Assembly (NCBI RefSeq): GCF_000690055.1
Contig: NZ_JJNZ01000073.1
Location: 1-49,374 of the forward strand
Reading direction: 5' to 3'
DNA length: 49,374 nt
DNA from: Pseudoalteromonas fuliginea
Lineage (GTDB): Bacteria > Pseudomonadota > Gammaproteobacteria > Enterobacterales > Alteromonadaceae
Part shown: positions 42,128-49,374 of the stretch, one piece after another
Layout: each line of letters begins with the position of its first letter
Numbering within the stretch: the stretch's first letter is position 1
The notes under the pieces: generated by a model
The model's input: the letters and a program-made list of their open reading frames with translations, nothing else
Told to the model about the DNA's origin: nothing
The model's database searches: none
Position numbers and translations under genes: made by a program

Positions 42128-43762
42128 ATGCTTAATCTTCGTCGTTTTAGTATTTTCCAACGTTTTGCCATTTTAGTAGGTATTGTTATTTTTGGCTTAA
42201 TTGTATTGAGTATTTCGAGCTTAACTCACCAATACAATGCCCTTAAGAACGAACAATACCTTAAAACACAAAATGTAGTAGAAACCGCGTATAGCATAAT
42301 CGATCACTTTTATGAGCTGGAACAAAATAAAGCGCTTACCCAAACACAAGCTCAATCCCAAGCGATACAAACTATTCGTGCACTTAGATACGATGAAACT
42401 AATTACTTTTGGATTAATAACTACCAACCAGAAATGGTAATGCACCCCATAAAACCGGCACTTGAAGGTAAAAGCCTAAGCAATAATAAAGATCCCGACG
42501 GGAAAGCATTATTTGTTGATATGGTAAATATAGTGAAAAAGAATGGCGAAGGTTTCATACCTTATAAGTGGCCAAAACCTGGTAAAGATAAACCTGTTGA
42601 AAAAATTGCATTTGTTAAAGGATTTAATCAATGGCAATGGATTATTGGCTCTGGTGTTTACCTTGATTCAATTGATACCGCATTTTCAGAACAACGAAAC
42701 CTAATTATTCTCAATGCTGTTGTAATGATATTAGCCATTATTTTACTTAGCTATTTTATTGGCAAAAGTATTCTTATCCCAACACGTCTTGCAGCCGATA
42801 TGATGAAAGATATTTCTCAAGGCGAAGGCGATTTAACGCGCACTTTAAATGAAGAAGGCAACGATGAGATTTCTGAGCTTTCTAAATCATTTAATTCCTT
42901 TATATCAAAAATGCGTGAATCACTAACTAATGTTTCACAAAGTGTACGAGACGTTAATGAGCACGTTCATACTGTTGACGAATCAAGTAAAACAAGTCAA
43001 TCGTTCATAGAATTACAAAACGACAGCTCTACTCAAGTTGCCGCCGCAATGGAGCAAATGACTCACCAAATACATGATGTAAGCCGTAATGCGGAAGCCG
43101 CAGAACAGGCTGCTAATGATGCAGCTAAAAATGCATCTACTGGTAAAAATGTTGTAGCTAAAACAATCACAGCCATAGAAACCCTTTCTAGCAATATAGA
43201 AACAGTGAGCCGTGTAACGGAAGATCTAGCTAACGAAAGCCATAATATAGGTTCTGTACTCGATGTTATTAGAAGTATTTCGGAGCAGACCAACTTACTT
43301 GCACTTAACGCTGCAATTGAGGCCGCTCGAGCAGGTGAGCACGGCCGAGGCTTTGCCGTTGTTGCCGACGAAGTGCGCACACTAGCGAGTCGTACGGGGA
43401 AAAGTACTGATGAAATTCAATCAATGATCACCAAGCTGCAAGAAGGTACTAAAGCAGCTGTTGAAGCCGTAAAAGCGAGCCAAACACTTTCCGTATCAAC
43501 GGTTGATCAAGCATCATCTGCCAACACGTCACTTAACGAAATTGAAAGACTTGTATCAGTAATAACTGAAATGAACAGTCAAATAGCGCGTGCTACTGAA
43601 CAGCAAACATCTGCAGCCGATGAAGTTAATTTACGTATTAATGACCTATCACATTCAACTGAACAGTCGTTAAGCAATACAAAACAACTTACCGATGCTA
43701 GTGATAAACTAAAACAAAGCAGCTCGGAGTTATCCAATGTTGTTAACCGCTTTAAGCTATAG
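42128..43762 (+). CDS. Methyl-accepting chemotaxis protein with sCache sensor
   Basis: 544 residues. Membrane segments near 12-32 and 190-210. Between them lies a single Cache domain (YFWINNYQPEMVMHP, GFNQWQWIIGSGVYLDSID), which binds small molecules such as organic acids. A HAMP linker (about 215-265) follows, then a long cytoplasmic signalling coiled coil with the hairpin tip ISEQTNLLALNAAIEAARAGEHGRGFAVVADEVRTLA. It reports to the CheA/CheW array. No pentapeptide for CheR/CheB docking at the C-terminus. Monocistronic between two terminators. Confidence 0.94.
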   Translation: MLNLRRFSIFQRFAILVGIVIFGLIVLSISSLTHQYNALKNEQYLKTQNVVETAYSIIDHFYELEQNKALTQTQAQSQAIQTIRALRYDETNYFWINNYQPEMVMHPIKPALEGKSLSNNKDPDGKALFVDMVNIVKKNGEGFIPYKWPKPGKDKPVEKIAFVKGFNQWQWIIGSGVYLDSIDTAFSEQRNLIILNAVVMILAIILLSYFIGKSILIPTRLAADMMKDISQGEGDLTRTLNEEGNDEISELSKSFNSFISKMRESLTNVSQSVRDVNEHVHTVDESSKTSQSFIELQNDSSTQVAAAMEQMTHQIHDVSRNAEAAEQAANDAAKNASTGKNVVAKTITAIETLSSNIETVSRVTEDLANESHNIGSVLDVIRSISEQTNLLALNAAIEAARAGEHGRGFAVVADEVRTLASRTGKSTDEIQSMITKLQEGTKAAVEAVKASQTLSVSTVDQASSANTSLNEIERLVSVITEMNSQIARATEQQTSAADEVNLRINDLSHSTEQSLSNTKQLTDASDKLKQSSSELSNVVNRFKL

Positions 43763-43822
43763 TTTAAATATTGAACTCAGAATAAAAATCAGCCTCGAAT
43801 CACATTTTAAATAGTGTAAATT

Positions 43823-43859
43823 AAAAGCCCCAAATTATGGTTCATAATTTGGGGCTTTT
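43823..43859 (+). terminator. 17-bp stem terminator after the chemoreceptor
   Basis: AAAAGCCCCAAATTATG / CATAATTTGGGGCTTTT with a 3-base loop; T-rich on both sides, so bidirectional. Confidence 0.9.
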
Positions 43860-43862
43860 ATT

Positions 43863-44124
43863 TATATATTGAGGCCTGCTTATCTTTCCAGATTAAATTT
43901 TCAGCTGTATGTTTGGTAATTAAGCAAAGCAGTGCCTATTTATGGTATCTGGTTATTCTTCATAAATGACAAACATACTCTACCCTTTGGCCTCATCCTA
44001 CGTTACATATATAAGTAACGCAGGAGCAACTACCTAGCCCACTAGGTTAAAAATTTCGAGTCGTGATCAAACCGCCATTGGGTATAACAAATTTTAATCC
44101 ACAAAGGTCAACAGGCCTTAAATT
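43863..44124. other. Gene-free stretch between terminator and M17 peptidase stop
   Basis: Contains repeat C copy 1 (44031-44117) and a small CGTTAC/GTAACG hairpin near 44001-44020. No coding sequence seen. Confidence 0.5.
44031..44117 (-). repeat. Dispersed 87-bp repeat, family C, copy 1
   Basis: Read on the minus strand it starts GGCCTGTTGACCTTT and ends AACCTAGTGGGCTAGGTA. It matches 49234-49320 at about 69 of 87 positions without a gap, by eye; ends are conserved and the middle varies. It begins 8 bp after the M17 peptidase stop. Confidence 0.75.
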
Positions 44125-45660
44125 TTATAAACAGTAACGAGCAAACAAGCTAGTTACTGATGCCGCAGTTGGCTTACCGTGCTGCCAATCACCACCTTCA
44201 ACGCCACTACCCGCAATATCCATATGTACGTAAGGTAAAGGCTGTGCAGAGTCGTTACCGTGCTTATCTAGCCCACCAACAATAGCCATAAACGCCATTG
44301 GGAACTGATGCCCACGCGCAGTAACGGCAGATGCTGCGTTATTGCTAGATAAAACATCGTCAGCTAGCGTACGTGGTTTAATAAAGTCGTAGTCTTCACG
44401 TCGTGAACGCGACACTTCAGCGCCATCGGCCCACAAATCTCCAAGGTCAGCTATTTGACGTGAAACACCAGCACTACGAGCTGGACCATTTTCAACATAC
44501 GCACCGTATGGACCCATTGCCCGAGCTGCATGACCCGTTAATGTAGCTACAGTAAATAACGTTGGATTAACCTCAGTTTTAGCTAAATCTTTCATTTCGC
44601 TAAGCAGGTCGCCCATTGCTAAACGCCCTTCTGCATCGGTGTTACCGATGCGTACACGGATACCTTCACGACTAGTAATTATTTCATCTGGTACAAAGCA
44701 ATCCGAACCAATAGAGTTGCGAACAACGGCTAAGTACGATACTACTTTAACGCCTTTAGGTTGATAATCAGCAACTGCTTTCATAAAGCCCGCAACAGAA
44801 GCTGCGCCGCCTTTATCACGACTCATGCCAGCCATATATCCGCCTACTTTTAAATCGGCTCCACCTGTATCGTATACAAGGCCTTTACCAACAAACATTA
44901 GGGTACGAGTAATTTCACCCTCTGGTACATATTCAAGCTTAACAACACGTGGGTGATGGCGCTCAACTGCATACGATGCGCGAGCAACTGTACTTAACAT
45001 TGGGTAATTTTTATCAATAGCTGCAATATCATCGATTACATCAACCGCAATGTTTGAGCCTTTAAATAAATCAACACAGTAATCAGCAAAGCGCGGTGGA
45101 GCCATACGTTCAGGTTCAGTACCGCATAAATCACGCGCAGCATATTGACCAGCAGCAATTGCATTAACGGCTTTAATTGTTTGCTCGCTAGCACCAACTA
45201 AACCAATACTTGTTATCGGTTCAATACCTTCACCATGAAACTCACGCGCTTCTAATGGCTGCCATAATGCTTGGCAAGCACCTAAATAAGCAACTTCTAA
45301 AGCATGCTGATAACGGCTATCGCCATTTAAATTTGGTAAAAATAATGCAGGGTTAATACTACCCGATGCTTTCGCTTCGTTGATTGCAAGTTTAGCTGCA
45401 TCAAAATAACGGCGCACATCGTCATAATCTCTGTTTAGCGGACCGGTTGGCGCAAGTACTACACGCTTACTTTCAATCACTAATAAAATAACTTGCTTAC
45501 CAATGCGAGAATCTACTTTTGATTGTGCTAAAACAGCATCACGTAGCGAATTATTTGGTAATTGAGAAAAGTCATCACTAATAATGATTAATGCATCATG
45601 TGATGCGGATTCAAGGCTAGCACTTACTGGCTGAGCCAACACGGCTTTTGGATATGCCAT
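44125..45660 (-). CDS. M17 family leucyl aminopeptidase
   Basis: About 511 residues when started at ATG 45660 (MAYPKAVLAQ, AGGA upstream); the frame extends to 45774, but that extension looks like leader sequence. The C-terminal two-zinc catalytic domain has VGKGLVYDTGGADLK, RNSIGSDCFVPDEI and the signature NTDAEGRLAMGD. Substrates are N-terminal hydrophobic residues of peptides; family members form hexamers. The N-terminal half is unlike E. coli PepA, so I leave the symbol empty. Cytoplasmic by lack of a signal. Downstream of dinB on the same strand. Confidence 0.9.
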   Translation of the reverse strand: MAYPKAVLAQPVSASLESASHDALIIISDDFSQLPNNSLRDAVLAQSKVDSRIGKQVILLVIESKRVVLAPTGPLNRDYDDVRRYFDAAKLAINEAKASGSINPALFLPNLNGDSRYQHALEVAYLGACQALWQPLEAREFHGEGIEPITSIGLVGASEQTIKAVNAIAAGQYAARDLCGTEPERMAPPRFADYCVDLFKGSNIAVDVIDDIAAIDKNYPMLSTVARASYAVERHHPRVVKLEYVPEGEITRTLMFVGKGLVYDTGGADLKVGGYMAGMSRDKGGAASVAGFMKAVADYQPKGVKVVSYLAVVRNSIGSDCFVPDEIITSREGIRVRIGNTDAEGRLAMGDLLSEMKDLAKTEVNPTLFTVATLTGHAARAMGPYGAYVENGPARSAGVSRQIADLGDLWADGAEVSRSRREDYDFIKPRTLADDVLSSNNAASAVTARGHQFPMAFMAIVGGLDKHGNDSAQPLPYVHMDIAGSGVEGGDWQHGKPTAASVTSLFARYCL

Positions 45661-45790
45661 AAATAAAGGTCCTGTTAAAAAACATAAGCCCCTATTATCG
45701 TCGATTTGAATATTGAAGACCAGCAAGCTGCGATAAGTGTTTAGTTTAATCCACTTTTTAGTGGCAACTTGCAATTACAGGCTTTACAGC

Positions 45791-46849
45791 TTAATCGAGA
45801 ATACTAAGTTGGAAGTTTTGATCTGGTTGATTTTTTATGCCCACCCCAATACCTAAAAGCCTGACCGGTTGCTGCACACCTCGCTGGAAAGCTTTAGTAA
45901 GTAGTTGTGTAAAAACCTCAGTATTTAATTGGTGATAAGCCTGATCCGCAGAGGTTACTATAAAATTCGCAAATTTAACTTTAACGCTCAGTTTATTAAT
46001 CCGATTTTGTAATTGTTGTTTTTCCAAGCGCACCTTTAACTCATCTAACAACGTAGGCAACTGTTCTAGGCATTCTTGTAAGCTGGTTTTGTTATACTCA
46101 TAGGTATGCTCAACACTTAGCGACTTTCTAATACGATTAGTAGATACCTTACCGACATACTCACCTGCACATTTTTGGTAAAGCGATACGCCCAAATTAC
46201 CTACATGCTGTTGCATCCAATTTACGCCTTTTTCGCGTACATCTTTACCTGTATATAATCCTTTTAAATTGAGTTTTTCGAGCGTTACTTTACCGACACC
46301 CGGAATTTTACCCAGAGGTAACTGTGCTAAAAAATCATCCACCTCATCAGGTAATACAACAAACTGACCGTTAGGCTTGTTTTCATCACTCGCTATTTTG
46401 GCAATAAATTTAATAGGTGCAATACCAGCGGATGCAGTAAGCCCTGTAGCATTATAAATATCAGCTCTTATTTGCTGCGCAATAAGCGTAGCACTGCCTT
46501 TACAAACGCTACTATCAGTTACATCAAGGTAAGCTTCGTCAAGAGAGAGTGGTTCAATTAAGTTGGTGTAACGATTAAATACTTCACGTATTTGATTTGA
46601 AGCTTCTTTATAAACAGCCATGCGCCCAGGTACAATAACTAAATCAGGGCATAATTGTTTTGCATGATAATTAGACATAGCTGAGCGCACGCCATACTCT
46701 CTGGCAATGTAGTTGGCTGTAGAAAGTACACCTCTGCGACTATTGCCACCAATAGCAAGCGGCACATTGGCAAGCTTAGGATTATCGCGCATCTCAACTG
46801 CCGCATAAAAGCAGTCCATATCTATATGAATAAACTTTTTCATCACCAT
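45791..46849 (-). CDS. dinB: DNA polymerase IV
   Basis: 352 residues, Y-family translesion polymerase. It begins KFIHIDMDCFYAAVEM, with the metal-binding Asp and the steric-gate Phe next to Tyr. The second catalytic pair is in SLDEAYLDVT, and LGKIPGVGKVT is the helix-hairpin-helix. The little-finger domain occupies the C-terminus. The usual clamp-binding peptide at the end (QLSILD here) looks modified. DinB is normally LexA-controlled, but I see no clear CTGT-N8-ACAG box upstream. Confidence 0.95.
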   Translation of the reverse strand: MVMKKFIHIDMDCFYAAVEMRDNPKLANVPLAIGGNSRRGVLSTANYIAREYGVRSAMSNYHAKQLCPDLVIVPGRMAVYKEASNQIREVFNRYTNLIEPLSLDEAYLDVTDSSVCKGSATLIAQQIRADIYNATGLTASAGIAPIKFIAKIASDENKPNGQFVVLPDEVDDFLAQLPLGKIPGVGKVTLEKLNLKGLYTGKDVREKGVNWMQQHVGNLGVSLYQKCAGEYVGKVSTNRIRKSLSVEHTYEYNKTSLQECLEQLPTLLDELKVRLEKQQLQNRINKLSVKVKFANFIVTSADQAYHQLNTEVFTQLLTKAFQRGVQQPVRLLGIGVGIKNQPDQNFQLSILD

Positions 46850-47045
46850 TACAACACTGTTTATTTATACAGCCATTATTGTTTAATCATTATTAATAAG
46901 CAAGCTCCTAAACTCTGATTAATCGATTTATTATGGTGGGTTCAAGTTTAGTAAACTCGTCATACATAAAAACAGCGCACTAATTACCTTGAGGTCATAT
47001 CGTCATATTGATAATCTAGTGCTTTAAAATAAAGAGTTAAAGTGC

Positions 47046-47480
47046 ATGCAAACGTTTAAAGATCAGCACCCTATTCATACTGACATTACTGTAGCGTGGG
47101 CCGATATGGATGCCCTTCAACACGTAAACAATGTGGTTTACCTGCGTTACTTTGAAATAGCCAGAATCGACTTTTTAAATAAAATAAACTTATTTGATAC
47201 AATTAGCCCAAGCGGCATTGGCCCTGTTATAAGCGAAAATAATATTCGTTATAAGCGCCCTGTTACTTTTCCAGATACCCTTACTGTAGGCGTCACTATT
47301 TCTGACATTAAAACAGACCGATTTATGATGAATTATACAGTATTTAGTCACGCACAAAATGCCATAACCACAACCGGTAATTCGAAAGTGGTTATGTTTG
47401 ATTTTGAAACAGGTCAAAAAGCCCCTATTTCAGAGCCTCTTTTATCGGCTTTAATTAGCTACGCTCAAGACGAGCAATAA
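47046..47480 (+). CDS. Acyl-CoA thioesterase (hotdog, YbgC/FadM-like)
   Basis: 144 residues, one 4HBT hotdog domain. The catalytic Asp and signature lie in AWADMDALQHVNNVVYLRYFEIARIDF. It hydrolyses acyl-CoA; chain length preference is unknown. 9 bp before the Tas-like gene on the same strand (probable operon), and divergent from dinB across 196 bp. Confidence 0.9.
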   Translation: MQTFKDQHPIHTDITVAWADMDALQHVNNVVYLRYFEIARIDFLNKINLFDTISPSGIGPVISENNIRYKRPVTFPDTLTVGVTISDIKTDRFMMNYTVFSHAQNAITTTGNSKVVMFDFETGQKAPISEPLLSALISYAQDEQ

Positions 47481-47489
47481 GGAAATTTT

Positions 47490-48542
47490 ATGCAATACAG
47501 TCCACTAGGAAGCAGTGGTGTTAATGTTTCAAGAGTATGTCTAGGTAGTATGACTTGGGGAATGCAAAATACCCAAAATGATGCTGATGAACAAATAGCC
47601 TACGCACTTGCTCAAGGCGTAAACTTTATTGATACAGCCGAAATGTACGCAGTTCCTCCATCACCCGATACCTATGGTAAAACTGAACAAATTATTGGCA
47701 ACTGGCTATCACGAAAGAAGCAAAAACGCGGCGATGTAATACTTGCTACAAAAATTGCTGGTAACGGTTTAGCATGGGTTCGCGATGGTAGCAATATTAC
47801 TCGCCAAACAGTAATAGAAGCAGTGGACGATTCACTCAAGCGCCTTCAAACCGACTACATCGATTTATATCAGTTACATTGGCCAAACCGTTCTACACCA
47901 CATTTTGGTAGGCAGTGGCCTGGCACGCTTAAATTTACCGACGTAAATACACAAGAACAGCAAGCTAGTATGCTGGATATTTTAGAAGGTTTAAACGATT
48001 GTGTTAAAGCAGGTAAAATTAAGCACTGCGGTTTATCTGACGACACACCTTGGGGTATAAGCCAGTTTTTAAGTTTGGCCAAAGAGCATAACTTACCGCG
48101 CATGGTATCTATTCAAAACGAGTTTAGCCTAGCGCATGCTAAAGACTGGCCGTATTTAATAGAGCAATGTGTTCATGAAGATATTGCCTACTTACCATGG
48201 TCGCCTCTGGCTGCCGGTTTATTAACGGGTAAATACTTAAACGGCGCTCGCCCTGAAGGCTCTCGTTGGACCTTTATGCAACGCAACGGTATTTTTAGAG
48301 ATACACCAAACGCAGAGCAAGCAACCAAACAGTATGTTGAACTTGCGCATGATCACAATATTTCCCCTGCTCAACTAGCTCTTGCATGGTGTAATCAAGT
48401 AAACGGTGTAACGTCTTCAATTATTGGCGCAACAAATATGGCGCAATTAAAAGAAGATATTGATGCATTTGATATCACGCTAAGTGACGACGTACTTACA
48501 AGTATCGATGTTATTTTTAGAAACAATCCAATGCCCTATTAA
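47490..48542 (+). CDS. NADP(H)-dependent aldo-keto reductase (Tas-like)
   Basis: 350 residues. Full AKR barrel: LGSMTWGMQNT, FIDTAEMYAVPPSP (with catalytic Asp and Tyr), DDSLKRLQTDYIDLYQLHWP (catalytic His) and IIGATNMAQLKEDIDAF for cofactor binding. Closest to E. coli Tas by the AEMYxVPP motif and length. It reduces aldehydes or ketones; the natural substrate is unknown. AAGGAA ribosome site; follows the thioesterase. Confidence 0.92.
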   Translation: MQYSPLGSSGVNVSRVCLGSMTWGMQNTQNDADEQIAYALAQGVNFIDTAEMYAVPPSPDTYGKTEQIIGNWLSRKKQKRGDVILATKIAGNGLAWVRDGSNITRQTVIEAVDDSLKRLQTDYIDLYQLHWPNRSTPHFGRQWPGTLKFTDVNTQEQQASMLDILEGLNDCVKAGKIKHCGLSDDTPWGISQFLSLAKEHNLPRMVSIQNEFSLAHAKDWPYLIEQCVHEDIAYLPWSPLAAGLLTGKYLNGARPEGSRWTFMQRNGIFRDTPNAEQATKQYVELAHDHNISPAQLALAWCNQVNGVTSSIIGATNMAQLKEDIDAFDITLSDDVLTSIDVIFRNNPMPY

Positions 48543-48551
48543 TACAAACCT

Positions 48552-48586
48552 AAACAGGTAACTAAATTACGTTTAATTACCTGTTT
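48552..48586. terminator. Weak bidirectional hairpin after the Tas-like gene
   Basis: AAACAGGTAA / TTACCTGTTT (10-bp stem, ~15-base loop with extra TAAA/TTTA pairs). It also faces the convergent FAH gene. Confidence 0.65.
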
Positions 48587-48596
48587 AATTGTCCAT

Positions 48597-49211
48597 TTAA
48601 CTTACATTCCATTGCTGCTCAAGTAAACATTGCTCATTAGTGTAAAGCCTTACTGTGAACACACTTTCGGCAATCACTTCACCTACACCTGACGGCGTAC
48701 CTGTCATAACCACATCACCATCTTCTAGGCTCATAAATTCACTAATTTCGTGTAAAATTGAGTCAGGGTTATGCAGCATAAAATGAGTATCGCCTTGCTG
48801 AATTACTTCATTATTAATTTTAAGTTCAAATGTAAAATGCTTCATCGCATCGGTTAGCTCTACAAAATCACTTAAAATAACCGAGCCATTAAATGCTTTA
48901 GCGCGCTCCCAAGGTAGCCCTTTATTTTTTAATTTACTTTGCACGGTACGCTTAGTTAAATCAAGGCCGAGTCCAACACCTGCAAATTTTTTATTTTTAA
49001 TTACAAAACATAACTCGGTTTCGTAATGCAGCGTATCGCCGTTATGAGCTGCAAATAGCGTATTAGTAATCGCGCTGTTTGGTTTGTTAAATAACACCAT
49101 TTGATCTGGCGTTTCGTTGTTTAGCTCTGCAATGTGTGCGGTGTAGTTACGGCCAACACACACTATTTTTGTTGGCGTTAATTCTTCGGATACTAGCTTT
49201 ATTGAATTCAT
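48597..49211 (-). CDS. Fumarylacetoacetate hydrolase family protein
   Basis: 204 residues. FAH-fold motifs: KIVCVGRNYTAHIAEL, FNKPNSAIT, ETELCFVI (metal-binding Glu), and MTGTPSGVGEV near the end. Single-domain members include acylpyruvases and oxaloacetate decarboxylases (YcgM/FAHD1 like). Metal-dependent cleavage of C-C bonds is expected; the substrate is undetermined. Monocistronic, with a repeat C copy 23 bp upstream. Confidence 0.9.
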   Translation of the reverse strand: MNSIKLVSEELTPTKIVCVGRNYTAHIAELNNETPDQMVLFNKPNSAITNTLFAAHNGDTLHYETELCFVIKNKKFAGVGLGLDLTKRTVQSKLKNKGLPWERAKAFNGSVILSDFVELTDAMKHFTFELKINNEVIQQGDTHFMLHNPDSILHEISEFMSLEDGDVVMTGTPSGVGEVIAESVFTVRLYTNEQCLLEQQWNVS

Positions 49212-49233
49212 ATAAATAATGTCTCAGTTATTG

Positions 49234-49374
49234 GGCCTGTTGACCTTTCAGGATTAAAATTTGTTCAATCTAGGGGCTATTTAATCGCGGCGCGAGGTTT
49301 GTAACCTAGTGGGCTAAGTAAAAACCGAGCAACAAAGAGTAAATAGCCCCTGGGCAGAACCCTTCGGGCTGACG
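49234..49374 (+). repeat. Dispersed structured repeat, family C, copy 2 (cut by window end)
   Basis: The first 87 nt (49234-49320) match copy 1. The sequence goes on with a 12-bp perfect inverted partner: AGGGGCTATTTA (49272-49283) and TAAATAGCCCCT (49340-49351). A CCC-TTCG-GG hairpin (about 49360-49368) follows. The element probably extends beyond the window. Confidence 0.65.

Noticed and set aside
46902..46945. Possible third copy of repeat B near CCTAAACTCTGATTAATCGATTTATTATGG
   Set aside because: Only a short, gapped resemblance to the repeat start; the conserved GCGTTGAATTTACTTG block is missing.

Overview
The window looks like chromosomal DNA of a marine gammaproteobacterium close to Pseudoalteromonas. 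Pointers are the low G+C, a complete proteobacterial dedicated sortase locus, a 1011-residue TonB-dependent receptor next to a CadC-like beta-propeller regulator, a GlrK/QseG/GlrR locus, several secreted or lipoprotein peptidases, and dispersed hairpin repeats between genes. The genus is inferred from recognition alone.

Left edge (1-3201) is accessory. The first codons of an IS3-family orfA leave the window on the minus strand, next to the 3' third of a group II intron (maturase tail, domains V and VI) on the plus strand. The intron ends exactly where the attC R'' core of an integron cassette should lie, which fits a group IIC-attC intron. Two cassettes follow on the minus strand: a 605-residue membrane serine hydrolase and a DUF3658 protein, separated by a clear attC site. 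Cassette boundaries are supported by two 10-bp end complementarities. No integrase gene is visible, and the leading cassette has a possible promoter/operator in front of it.

3692-10228 holds a CPBP intramembrane protease, an RcsF-like lipoprotein, a short 2OG-Fe(II) oxygenase-like ORF, gltX, a membrane-anchored glutaredoxin, proB (no proA here) and an EamA transporter. The transporter overlaps the sortase gene tail to tail by 106 bp. 9623-16064 is the dedicated sortase system: pdsO, VIT/VWA sortase target and class GN sortase on the minus strand, with pdsR-pdsS divergent on the plus strand. The shared intergenic region carries helically phased TGGCA repeats.

16311-27936 contains a 54-residue small protein, cca, two small membrane proteins, mltC, a CadC-like regulator, a Shewanella-like phosphatase, a TonB-dependent receptor and a DUF1543 protein. 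27947-31297 is glrK-qseG-glrR. Directly divergent are four tiny exported EF-hand proteins in two pairs (31629-32887). The intergenic region contains a perfect TGTC-N10-GACA GlrR-type site and a near-consensus sigma-54 promoter facing the EF-hand genes. This suggests a link between envelope sensing and periplasmic calcium-binding proteins.

33021-49211 is mostly housekeeping or peptidase genes: amidohydrolase, YgjV-like protein, Crp/Fnr (YeiL-like) regulator, HDOD protein, M49-like lipoprotein peptidase, HIT protein, DPP4-type S9 peptidase, Cache chemoreceptor, M17 aminopeptidase, dinB, acyl-CoA thioesterase, Tas-like reductase and FAH-family hydrolase. Two dispersed repeat families (83 nt and 87 nt), each with two copies in opposite orientation, sit between genes, and one copy runs off the right edge as a longer structured element. 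I saw no tRNA, rRNA or CRISPR array.
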